From assembly GCF_052055485.1 (NCBI RefSeq), contig NZ_CP197171.1, positions 1,674,001 to 1,738,000 on the forward strand: a DNA stretch of 64,000 bases, given 5' to 3'. A program made the position numbers and the translations under genes. Numbering within the stretch: the stretch's first letter is position 1; each line of letters starts with the position of its first letter. Source of the DNA: Amphibacillus sp052055485. GTDB lineage: Bacteria; Bacillota; Bacilli; Bacillales; Amphibacillaceae. This document shows positions 1 to 7,447 of the stretch, one piece after another. Below the pieces are notes generated by a model. The model saw only the letters and a list, made by a program, of their open reading frames with translations, was not told where the DNA came from and searched no databases.

Positions 1-1
1 A

Positions 2-187
2 TTGATTAAAGAACAGGTTATTTATGGTGGCATGATTCCAAAGGTGAAATCAGCGCTTAAAGCACTGGAGTTAGGAGCAACTGAGGTGTCGATTGTCAAT
101 GGCCTGGAGTCTAATGCCCTTTTGAATTTTGCTAATGGTGATCCAATTGGCACGAGAATTCAACTGGGGGAGGTTAGTTATGTCTAA
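2..187 (+). CDS. argB: Acetylglutamate kinase, C-terminal end (partial)
   Basis: This is the last 61 or so residues of an acetylglutamate kinase, the ATP-dependent second step of ornithine/arginine synthesis; the gene begins before the window. The segment GGMIPKVKSALKALE and the closing G-T-R/M turn (DPIGTRI) are the usual C-terminal part of the amino-acid kinase fold in ArgB, where GGM(I/L)PK contributes to the nucleotide side of the active site. Its last bases overlap the start of argD by 8 bp, so the two are translationally coupled in an arg operon. The first codons are interior sequence, not a real start. Confidence 0.88.
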   Translation: MIKEQVIYGGMIPKVKSALKALELGATEVSIVNGLESNALLNFANGDPIGTRIQLGEVSYV

Positions 188-1355
188 GCCAGCAAGCACA
201 GTGATGCCGACCTATGCACGCTTCCCATTAACACTGACAAAAGGGGAAGGAAGCTATGTCTGGGATGATAGGGGAGAAAAATATTTAGATTACACGGCTG
301 GTATTGCTACTTGTAATTTAGGTCATCGACCGCCAACAGTTGAAGCAGCGATACAAGATCAACTAAATCAGCTTTGGCATTGTTCGAATCTCTATCATAT
401 CCCTAGCCAAGAAAAGTTAGCTGATCTTTTAACCGAATATAGCGCTTTTGACCAGGTTTTTTTTAGTAATAGTGGAGCTGAAGCGAATGAAGCAGCGATT
501 AAATTGGCTCGTCGCTACGCACAAACAGTGAAGCAAACCGATCAATATGAAGTGGTTACTTTTTCACAATCCTTTCATGGACGCACATTGGCCACCCTAT
601 CGGCAACTGCTCAGGAAAAGATTCAAGCTGGTTTTGCTCCAAAAATGCCTGGCTTTCGTTATTTACCTTATAATGATTTGGAAGCATTAGCAGACTTAGT
701 CAGACCAGAAACCTGTGCGATCATGTTAGAACTCGTTCAAGGAGAAGGGGGCGTTCATCTAGCAGAGCAAGCTTGGATGGATCAACTGGTTTCTATCTGT
801 CGTGAACATGATCTGCTGATCATTATTGACGAAATTCAAACGGGGATGGGAAGAACAGGGACATTATTTGCTTATCAGCAATATGGATTTGAACCGGATT
901 TGATCACATTAGCTAAAGGGCTTGGATCAGGCTTTCCGATTGGTGCAGTTCTAGCTAAGAAGCATGTTGCCAAAGCATTTTCACCTGACACACATGGTTC
1001 AACTTTTGGGGGCAATCCATTAGCAACAACAGCAGGTTTAGCCACTATTACCCATATGGTCGAACCTGACTTTTTACCAACTGTTCAAGCTAACAGCAAC
1101 TATTTTTGGCAACAGCTCGAGGGCATTTGTGATAAAGCTAAGGGAGTTCAGGCGTTACGAGGAATGGGTTATTTAATAGGGATTGAAGTTGAAGGACAAG
1201 CTATTGATTATGTCAATCAAGCCAGAGAAGATTATCAGTTATTACTGCTCGTTGCTGGATCTCAAGTGATACGACTTGTCCCGCCATTGACGACCTCGAA
1301 AGTTGAAATAGATCAGGTGATTGAACATTTAGCACAACTATTTGCTACGAACTAA
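180..1355 (+). CDS. argD: Acetylornithine aminotransferase
   Basis: Class III PLP-dependent aminotransferase of 391 residues that converts N-acetylglutamate semialdehyde to N-acetylornithine in the cytoplasm. Visible landmarks are SNSGAEANEAAIKLAR (about 96-111, phosphate-binding turn), IIIDEIQTGMGRTG (about 214-227, the Asp that contacts the pyridine nitrogen) and LAKGLGSGFPIGA with the Schiff-base lysine at K246. The ATG at 180 is chosen because it follows GGGGGAGG at good spacing and gives the family N-terminus (VMPTYARFPL); an in-frame ATG at 129 lies inside argB and has no ribosome site. It follows argB directly. Other class III enzymes (GABA or ornithine aminotransferase) are possible by sequence alone, but the argB context settles it. 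Confidence 0.93.
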   Translation: MSKPASTVMPTYARFPLTLTKGEGSYVWDDRGEKYLDYTAGIATCNLGHRPPTVEAAIQDQLNQLWHCSNLYHIPSQEKLADLLTEYSAFDQVFFSNSGAEANEAAIKLARRYAQTVKQTDQYEVVTFSQSFHGRTLATLSATAQEKIQAGFAPKMPGFRYLPYNDLEALADLVRPETCAIMLELVQGEGGVHLAEQAWMDQLVSICREHDLLIIIDEIQTGMGRTGTLFAYQQYGFEPDLITLAKGLGSGFPIGAVLAKKHVAKAFSPDTHGSTFGGNPLATTAGLATITHMVEPDFLPTVQANSNYFWQQLEGICDKAKGVQALRGMGYLIGIEVEGQAIDYVNQAREDYQLLLLVAGSQVIRLVPPLTTSKVEIDQVIEHLAQLFATN

Positions 1356-1381
1356 ACTGAGATTATAAAAGTGAAATCCGG

Positions 1382-1424
1382 GGCTGTTGCACAGTGAAGT
1401 ATAAGCTGTTCAATAGCCTTTTTC
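1382..1424 (+). terminator. Rho-independent terminator of the arg operon
   Basis: GGCTGTTG at 1382-1389 pairs with CAATAGCC at 1411-1418 (one mismatch) and is followed by a T-rich run. It lies 27 bp after the argD stop. Confidence 0.65.
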
Positions 1425-1498
1425 TTTGTACGTATTAGAATTGTGATTAAAACATTCTATTCAGTTTTTCGAGGTGGAAATTTACATGAAGCACGTGA

Positions 1499-1960
1499 TA
1501 GAAGTGTTCCATCCGACATATTGGCTTAGGTTTTCGTTTGAAACGATTAATAGAAGTGTTCTATTCGACATTTTGACTTGGGGTTTTGTATGAAACGATT
1601 AATAGAAGTGTTCTATCCGACATTTTGACTTGGATTTTTGTATGAAATGATTAATAGAAGTGTTCCATCCGACATTTTGACTTGGGGTTTTGTATGAAAC
1701 GATTAATAGAAGGGCTCTATTCGACATTTTGACTTGGGGTTTTGTATGAAACGATTAATAGAAGTGTTCTATCCGACATTTTGACTTGGATTTTTGTGTG
1801 AAATGATTAATAGAAGTGTTCTATCCGACATATTGGCTTAGGTTTTCGTTTGAAACGATTAATAGAAGGGCTCTATTCGACATTTTGACTTGGATTTTTG
1901 TATGAAACGATTAATAGAAGGATCCAATTCGACATTTTCGTTTGAAATGATTAATAGAAA
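1499..1960. repeat. Array of about nine 52-bp tandem repeats
   Basis: Units start with TAGAAG at 1499, 1551, 1603, 1655, 1707, 1759, 1811, 1863 and 1915, exactly 52 bp apart, and the last is a 40-bp unit ending at 1955. Each unit holds an interrupted palindrome ATAGAA-GTG-TTCTAT (variants GTTCCAT and GGGCTCTAT), then CGACATTTTGACTTGG, then a T-rich stretch and GAAACGATTAA. Two sub-types alternate irregularly (GACATTTTGACTTGG versus GACATATTGGCTTAGG). A 52-bp period is not a multiple of three and no reading frame runs through it. There are no unique spacers, so it is not CRISPR. The rest of the 1356-2239 gene-free stretch holds only the terminators on either side. Confidence 0.9.
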
Positions 1961-2046
1961 TTAAACTTAAACGAAAAAGCCTAGCTTCAATATTCTTGCA
2001 AATAATTATTGTTGACTGAATGACCGCGCTATATAGCAATTAACAC

Positions 2047-2105
2047 AAAAAGAAGCAATCACAAGATGTAGATCATGCGTACATCTTGCAATAGCTTCAT
2101 TTTTC
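2047..2105 (-). terminator. Two-part hairpin, likely bidirectional terminator
   Basis: GAAGC (2052-2056) pairs with GCTTC (2094-2098) and CAAGATGTA (2062-2070) with TACATCTTG (2080-2088), with small internal loops between. A T-run follows on both strands, clearer on the minus strand (GCTTCTTTTTG). It lies about 140 bp beyond the stop of the metal ATPase gene, which it probably terminates. Confidence 0.6.
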
Positions 2106-2239
2106 AAGGAAGGGATAAATTTGAGTTATGCTCGTTCATGTGGGAATTTTGAGTATTACACATCCCGCTATGCACTCGTACGCAAACACTAAATTTCATC
2201 CGCATTCACATTATCATTATATAATTGACTATCAACATA

Positions 2240-4219
2240 CTATAACTCTTCTTTAGCGAGGGGCAAGAGTAAACGTAACCCATTTAAAATAACGAGTAGG
2301 GTACTACCCTCGTGGAAAATAACACTTATAGCTAAATTGATTGTTCCAAAAATATTTAAGCTATTAAGCCCTAATACAACAAGCAAGGCGATGACAATAT
2401 TTTGTTTGACAATACGGTTCATTTTTTTAGCTAAACGGTGTGCATACGTGAATTTTTCTAAATTATTTTCCATAATAATGGAGTCAGCCACTTCGATGGC
2501 TACATCAGTTCCTTCACCCATCGCAAAACCAATATCAGATGTTACAAGAGCAGGTGCATCATTTATACCATCACCAATCATTGCTGTAAGTCCTTTTTGA
2601 GTTTGGATCGTTTGGATATAAGCTGCTTTATTTTCAGGTAAAACATTGCTATAGACATTGTTAATTCCAATACTTTGAGCGATCGCTTCCCCTGTTTTTT
2701 TATTGTCACCAGTAATCATATAAGTTGAAATGCTATGGTCATGTAAATATTTGATCACTTTCTTAACCTGTTTCGCTGGTGTGTCTAACATGGCAATCAA
2801 ACCAACGATTGCATCATTCTCTTTGAACAAAACGGTTGTCTTACCTGCTTCGGAATAAGTTTTGTAAGCTTTCACAAGATCATTTGGTAATTGATCATTT
2901 TTTTGTAATTTACCAATCGAGTATGTTGATCCGTTATACTCCGTGGAAAGACCTTGACCGATTTGGTTTTCTACTATTAAATCAAATCCTTTGTTTGCTG
3001 TAAATTTTTCAATAATCGCATTAGCTAAAGGGTGATTAGCTCCTTTTTCCATTGCGACAATAATATCTACCCAATAGGATGATTGTTTATCGTCAACGAA
3101 TATATAGTCTGTTACTTTTGGTTTTCCTGCTGTTAATGTTCCAGTTTTATCAAAAGCTACGGCTTGAATAGAACCCAAATTCGCAAGGTAGTCACTACCT
3201 TTAAACAAAACCCCTCTTTTAGCCAAATTGGAAATAGTGGATAAACTTGCTGGTATAGCCGCAGCTGCTAAAGCACAAGGGGAAGATGAAACTAATGCAA
3301 CCATACCTCGATAAAAGCTTGTATACCAATCCCAATTTGTGATTAATTGAGAACCAAAAATGAAAAAGGGTACAAAAATTAAAATCGCTTTAACATAGAT
3401 GGGTTCCGCTTTTTTAATTTTTGTCGCAACCGGTGATAAATTAGCTTGTGATTCCTCAACAACACGCAGAATTTGACCAAAAACACTTTTATCGCTTTCT
3501 GTAGTCACCTCCATTGTGAAAGTGCTATTATGATTAATCGTACTTCCATAAACCAAATCTCCAGTTGTCTTTTCCTGTGAAATACTTTCCCCCGTTATTG
3601 AAGCTTCATCAATTATCCCTATACCTTTCACGATGATCCCATCTGTTGGAACTTGATCACCCGGTAAAATTTGAACGATATCACCTATATTTAATGCGTT
3701 CACATCAACTACTGTAACGTTATCTTCTTCATCTAATCGTCTTGCTTTGGTAGGGTTCATATTTAATAAATGGGTTATTTCTTTTTTACTTTTATTTTTA
3801 GCATAATCTTCTAAGAAATGGGCTCCGGCAAATATTAATATTAAGAGAGCAGCTTCATGAAATTGCCCAATAAACATAGCGCCAATAGCTGCCAGTGCCA
3901 TTAATAAATGCAAATTTGGGTAGAATTTATTCCGTGTTTTTGTTTCCTGACATGTATCGGTAATACCTTCAATAACGACATGATTACCAGCTAAAAATAC
4001 GGTGACAAAATCCAGTAGGTTAGCCCCCCAACCTGAAGGTAAGAATCTTGCCATTAAAAATGCTGCTAATCCGACAAAGTATAAAATGATTTCCCATTTA
4101 TGGCTATGTGAATGGTTTTGATGTCCTTTACAACTATGTTGATCTGAAGGCTCGTGTTTGTCAAAATGTATATTTTTATTTATCCCTGATTTATGTTTGA
4201 TAAGAGAATCTTGTGACAT
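2240..4219 (-). CDS. P1B-4-type heavy-metal efflux ATPase
   Basis: Membrane P-type ATPase of 659 residues that exports a divalent metal using ATP. Landmarks: a His-rich cytoplasmic N-terminus (about residues 8-40, HSCKGHQNHSHSH), TGES (209-212), the ion-pathway motif SPC at 313-315, the phosphorylated Asp in DKTGT (D357), GDGIND, and HEGST in the last helix (about 636-640). SPC plus HEG(G/S)T is the signature of the P1B-4 group (CoaT, ZosA/PfeT), whose members move Co, Zn, Fe(II) or Cd, rather than the CPC of CadA/CopA. The ATG at 4219 follows AGGAGAG; an upstream in-frame ATG has no ribosome site. Its promoter carries paired SmtB-type operators and the repressor gene lies just upstream. The exact metal cannot be read from sequence. 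Confidence 0.9.
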   Translation of the reverse strand: MSQDSLIKHKSGINKNIHFDKHEPSDQHSCKGHQNHSHSHKWEIILYFVGLAAFLMARFLPSGWGANLLDFVTVFLAGNHVVIEGITDTCQETKTRNKFYPNLHLLMALAAIGAMFIGQFHEAALLILIFAGAHFLEDYAKNKSKKEITHLLNMNPTKARRLDEEDNVTVVDVNALNIGDIVQILPGDQVPTDGIIVKGIGIIDEASITGESISQEKTTGDLVYGSTINHNSTFTMEVTTESDKSVFGQILRVVEESQANLSPVATKIKKAEPIYVKAILIFVPFFIFGSQLITNWDWYTSFYRGMVALVSSSPCALAAAAIPASLSTISNLAKRGVLFKGSDYLANLGSIQAVAFDKTGTLTAGKPKVTDYIFVDDKQSSYWVDIIVAMEKGANHPLANAIIEKFTANKGFDLIVENQIGQGLSTEYNGSTYSIGKLQKNDQLPNDLVKAYKTYSEAGKTTVLFKENDAIVGLIAMLDTPAKQVKKVIKYLHDHSISTYMITGDNKKTGEAIAQSIGINNVYSNVLPENKAAYIQTIQTQKGLTAMIGDGINDAPALVTSDIGFAMGEGTDVAIEVADSIIMENNLEKFTYAHRLAKKMNRIVKQNIVIALLVVLGLNSLNIFGTINLAISVIFHEGSTLLVILNGLRLLLPLAKEEL

Positions 4220-4248
4220 TTTTATCTCTCCTAAATGAATTTTCAATC

Positions 4249-4301
4249 ATATGAACATGTATTCATATATAATGATACATGAATACATGTTCATATGTCA
4301 A
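4249..4301 (-). promoter_or_regulatory. Promoter with two ArsR/SmtB-type operators
   Basis: ATATGAACATGTATTCATAT (4249-4268) and its inverted near-copy ACATGAATACATGTTCATAT (4277-4296) form one large palindrome centred near 4272. On the minus strand a promoter TTGACA (4296-4301), 18-bp spacer, TATCAT (4272-4277) is embedded in it, so repressor bound here would block RNA polymerase. The ATGAAC/T...TTCAT form is like CzrA/SmtB operators; the natural ligand is the repressor encoded at 4560-4871. Confidence 0.85.
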
Positions 4302-4512
4302 GGTTTATTTTGTTTTAGTGCTTAACAGAATAAAGGGGGCTAGATTAGCAGGAAATCACGTAAAAATATCTGCGTTTCTTAGCTAGTGAGGTAAGTACTA
4401 TACGATTGCTTGTATTTTGTTAGTATATTTTTTCATGAATTAAATTACTCTATATTATCGAAGCTTAGCTAAAAAATTTCCGCAATCCTTTTAACGTATA
4501 AAAATTGAGTAA

Positions 4513-4543
4513 TTAAAAAAGCTAGACAGGGAAGATCTAGCTT
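4513..4543 (-). terminator. Rho-independent terminator of the metal repressor gene
   Basis: AAGCTAGA (4519-4526) pairs perfectly with TCTAGCTT (4536-4543). On the minus strand the stem is followed by T6, 17 bp past the repressor stop. It separates repressor and ATPase into two transcripts. Confidence 0.8.
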
Positions 4544-4559
4544 ACAAATTAATCGTATA

Positions 4560-4871
4560 TTATTTTGCCTCACAGTTATCTTCTAATACATGATTAGTGA
4601 CTTGATTTAAAATGTCATAAACATGTTGATCATCAGGACTATAAAAGACGGAACGCTTTTCGCGGCGACTTTTTACAAGGCGTGCTGATCGCAGTACACT
4701 CAATTGATGAGAAACAGCTGATTGTTCCATATTAAGTGCTTTACTGATTTCTGATACATTCATTTCTTTTTCCTTTATAAGTAATACAATTGATAATCGG
4801 GTTCTGTCACTTAGAACTTTAAATAAATTTATTGTTTTATCGATGATCTGTTCATTATCTAGTTCAGCCAT
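4560..4871 (-). CDS. ArsR/SmtB-family metal-sensing repressor (CzrA/SmtB-like)
   Basis: Winged-helix repressor of 103 residues that leaves DNA when it binds metal. The recognition helix region is MEQSAVSHQLSVLRSARLV (about 48-66). In the C-terminal alpha-5 helix the ligand set D81, H83, H94 and E97 matches the Asp-His...His-Glu zinc site of SmtB (CzrA has His at the last position). No N-terminal Cys-x-Cys of CadC/ZiaR type is present, so a Zn or Co sensor is more likely than a Cd/Pb sensor. It is transcribed toward the efflux ATPase, whose promoter holds two fitting operators. Confidence 0.88.
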   Translation of the reverse strand: MAELDNEQIIDKTINLFKVLSDRTRLSIVLLIKEKEMNVSEISKALNMEQSAVSHQLSVLRSARLVKSRREKRSVFYSPDDQHVYDILNQVTNHVLEDNCEAK

Positions 4872-5206
4872 AAATACCCTTCTTTCTATTTTTTCTTAAT
4901 TAGTTAATTGGTGAAAAATATGTATTTATTTACAAAAATAAGTGAATATATATTATTTAATTAGACTTTCTGTATCATCCATTTTACACTAGAAATCATC
5001 ACGACACTAGTATGAATAATAGAGTGAAGAAGTTCTATATGTTTAGCTTGATTTGGGATTCGCCTATTTTTTAAGTAATAGCCATGAATTTGACGGCATA
5101 AAATTAGTGAATTTGAGTGGTATTTTAATTGATCGACATAGCACCTGTGTTAGACTAGAGATTGAGTATTGATAGCTAAAAGCAAAGATGGAAAGGGGCA
5201 ATACAA
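4872..5206. other. Gene-free divergent promoter region
   Basis: The stretch separates the minus-strand metal repressor from the plus-strand oxidoreductase. A weak candidate promoter for the latter is TTGATC (5129-5134) and TAGACT (5151-5156), 16 bp apart. No repeat, hairpin or short gene was seen. Confidence 0.4.
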
Positions 5207-6205
5207 TTGAAACATGCATTTAAAGCCTATCGTTTAGAAAAGAAAAATGAAGAAATCATTCGTGGTGTTCGAGAGTTAACGGAGGCAGATTTACCTGAAG
5301 GTGAAGTTTTAATCCGTGTCCGTTATTCGGGAATTAATTACAAGGATGCGATGGCAAATATGTCAGATAGTCCAATTACAAAAAACTATCCTGCTATACC
5401 GGGAATTGATTTAGCTGGTGAAGTTGTTGAATCAATTGATGATCGTTTTTCTGAAGGAGATCCAGTGATTGTAACGAGTTATGATTTAGGTGTAAGTCAT
5501 GATGGGGGTTATAGTGAGTATGCCCGAGTTAAAGCTGAGTGGGTTCTACCATTGCCAGATGGCTTGACGTTGAAGCAGGCGATGACATTAGGAACAGCAG
5601 GTTTAACGGCAGCTTTATCGATTCATCAACTTGAAGAACAAAAACTTAACCCTGAATCTGGTAAGGTTCTCGTCACAGGCGCTTCTGGTGGGGTTGGTAG
5701 TATCGCAACAGCTATGTTAGCCAATCTTGGTTATCAGGTAGAAGCAAGTACAGGAAAAGAAAAAGCCCACCCTTTCTTAAAGGAACTTGGAGCAACAGCA
5801 ATTATTGATCGTGAAGCAGTTACAGGTGAAAAAATTAGAACGATCGATCGTCAAACATGGGCTGGAGCTGTTGACCCGGTTGGAGGAGAAACGCTTGCTG
5901 CAATTATTAGTAAATTAAAATATAATGGTGCCGTGTCTGTTAGTGGACTAACAGGTGGAATAAAAGTACCCACCTCAGTTTATCCTTTCATATTACGAGG
6001 GATTCATTTAATAGGTATTGACTCCGTCTTTTGTCCGATGGAATTGAGGAAAAAAGTTTGGAATCGTATGGCAACTGATCTTAAACTAACCGATCAACAA
6101 TTTGAAACTATTACAAATCAGGTCATTACATTAGACCAATTAGAAGAAACTTTACCAACACTATTAGCAGATCAGTCATTAGGAAGAACGATTGTTAAAC
6201 TATAA
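5207..6205 (+). CDS. YhdH/AcuI-family NADPH:acryloyl-CoA/quinone reductase
   Basis: Zinc-free medium-chain dehydrogenase/reductase of 332 residues, YhdH/AcuI subgroup, which reduces acryloyl-CoA or quinone-like enones with NADPH in the cytoplasm. Seen: GroES-like N-terminal half with GINYKDAMA and PGIDLAGEVV, then a Rossmann half with VTGASGGVGSIATAMLANLG (about 150-170) and the family segment AGAVDPVGGETL. The cysteine and histidine zinc ligands of alcohol dehydrogenases are absent. Start is TTG after AAAGGGG; the nearest ATG is out of frame. It stands alone between a promoter region and a strong terminator. The physiological substrate is not known from sequence. Confidence 0.87.
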   Translation: MKHAFKAYRLEKKNEEIIRGVRELTEADLPEGEVLIRVRYSGINYKDAMANMSDSPITKNYPAIPGIDLAGEVVESIDDRFSEGDPVIVTSYDLGVSHDGGYSEYARVKAEWVLPLPDGLTLKQAMTLGTAGLTAALSIHQLEEQKLNPESGKVLVTGASGGVGSIATAMLANLGYQVEASTGKEKAHPFLKELGATAIIDREAVTGEKIRTIDRQTWAGAVDPVGGETLAAIISKLKYNGAVSVSGLTGGIKVPTSVYPFILRGIHLIGIDSVFCPMELRKKVWNRMATDLKLTDQQFETITNQVITLDQLEETLPTLLADQSLGRTIVKL

Positions 6206-6217
6206 CAAAATACACAA

Positions 6218-6247
6218 TAAAAAACGACTCTAAAGTCGTTTTTTTTA
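6218..6247 (+). terminator. Rho-independent terminator
   Basis: AACGACT-CTAA-AGTCGTT (6223-6240) followed by T8, with A-rich sequence on the other side, 12-15 bp past the oxidoreductase stop. Confidence 0.85.
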
Positions 6248-6477
6248 TTGCCAAAAAATAATGATGTGCTGATCAGGTTAGCTAAAGTTATTCAATGGAC
6301 AATGTTGATAGAAGGTGAGTGGATAGAAATATATTTGTTTTTTTATCGAGGAACTTGTACGGTTATTGAATTTAAATTATCTATTTTTAATAACTTGTAA
6401 TGGGAGGGCAAATTTAGTGATTGATATAATAACAAAAGAAGGCATAAAAATTAATTTATAAAAAACAAATTAAAATA

Positions 6478-6533
6478 TTGAATGTACGTACAAATTATAT
6501 TAATATATAATTATACTTTTAAATATCCGTACA
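6478..6533 (+). promoter_or_regulatory. ara promoter with two AraR boxes
   Basis: TTGAAT (6478-6483), 17 bp, TAATAT (6501-6506) makes a promoter. A perfect palindrome TGTACGTACA (6483-6492) sits between -35 and -10 and a half-conserved copy TATCCGTACA (6524-6533) lies just downstream of the likely start. The AraR operator of B. subtilis is built on the same TGTACGTACA core, and the 41-bp centre-to-centre distance (about four helical turns) matches the cooperative pairing known there. The rest of 6248-6477 holds nothing recognisable. Confidence 0.8.
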
Positions 6534-6567
6534 AGAAAAATAATTAACAGAAAGGTGCTGAGGACGT

Positions 6568-7254
6568 ATGCTGGAGGCGTTGAAGGAAAAGGTGCTTAAA
6601 GCAAATCTTGATCTGCCTAGACATGGATTGGTAACGTTTACATGGGGTAATGTGAGTGGTTTTGATAAAGAGTCTAGATTAGTAGTCATTAAGCCAAGTG
6701 GTGTGCCTTACGATGACATGACAATCGATGATCTTGTGGTGGTGGATTTAGATGGCTATGTTGTTGAAGGGGATAAGAGACCATCTTCTGATACACCCAC
6801 ACATTTAGTTTTATATAAAAAATTCCCCCATATCGGTGGCGTTGTTCATACTCATTCGTCTTGGGCGACAAGTTGGGCCCAAGCTGGGGAAGACATTCCT
6901 GCTTTAGGAACGACACATGGAGATTACTTCTATGGTGATATTCCATGTACACGTCGAATGACGCAAGCTGAAGTAGATGGTGATTATGAGTTGGAGACGG
7001 GAAATGTGATTGTTGAAACATTCAAGAATATAGATCCGCATGCAATTCCAAGTGTTCTCGTGCATAGTCATGCACCTTTTAATTGGGGAAAGGACCCCGA
7101 TGAGGCTGTGCATAACGCTGTTGTATTAGAGGAAGTGGCAAAAATGGCTCTGCATACCCAGCAACTTAATCCCGATGTCCAGAGAATGCAGCAGGTGTTA
7201 CTAGATAAACATTATTTAAGAAAACATGGTAAAGATGCTTACTATGGTCAGTAA
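6568..7254 (+). CDS. araD: L-ribulose-5-phosphate 4-epimerase
   Basis: Zinc-dependent class II aldolase-fold epimerase of 228 residues; turns L-ribulose-5-P into D-xylulose-5-P, the last step of arabinose catabolism. Candidate metal ligands are D75, H94 and H96 (HTHSSWA) and H168 (HSHAPF); D119 and Y225 correspond to the catalytic Asp/Tyr pair of E. coli AraD. Length equals the family norm. AAAGGTGCTGAGGACGT precedes the ATG. It is first in the arabinose region, behind the AraR-box promoter, with araA 193 bp downstream. Confidence 0.94.
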   Translation: MLEALKEKVLKANLDLPRHGLVTFTWGNVSGFDKESRLVVIKPSGVPYDDMTIDDLVVVDLDGYVVEGDKRPSSDTPTHLVLYKKFPHIGGVVHTHSSWATSWAQAGEDIPALGTTHGDYFYGDIPCTRRMTQAEVDGDYELETGNVIVETFKNIDPHAIPSVLVHSHAPFNWGKDPDEAVHNAVVLEEVAKMALHTQQLNPDVQRMQQVLLDKHYLRKHGKDAYYGQ

Positions 7255-7364
7255 AATTTAGAAACAATTGTCTTTAAGAATGTGTTCGAGAAGGATCAAA
7301 GGACCGTGTCAACTATGTTTACTATGTTTCAGAATGTATCGGCTGTTAAGTGAAATTCCTTTAT

Positions 7365-7392
7365 CCCGAAGCCTCATTTTTATCGGGCTTTT
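7365..7392 (+). terminator. Weak hairpin between araD and araA
   Basis: CCCGA (7365-7369) pairs with TCGGG (7383-7387) and is followed by CTTTTT. With only five pairs it may attenuate rather than end transcription between araD and araA. Confidence 0.4.
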
Positions 7393-7447
7393 TGAACATA
7401 TTCCTTAAGATAAGTTTATATAATATTAATCATTTGGAGGAATCAAT

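Noticed and set aside
129..187. argD starting at 129
   Set aside because: The ATG lies inside argB with no ribosome site; ATG 180 has GGGGGAGG and the family N-terminus.
1499..1960. CRISPR array
   Set aside because: The repeats are contiguous 52-bp units with no unique spacers between them, and no cas genes are near.
6689..7113. Minus-strand reading frames across araD
   Set aside because: They lie opposite a clear enzyme gene, have no ribosome sites and low-complexity His/Ser-rich translations.
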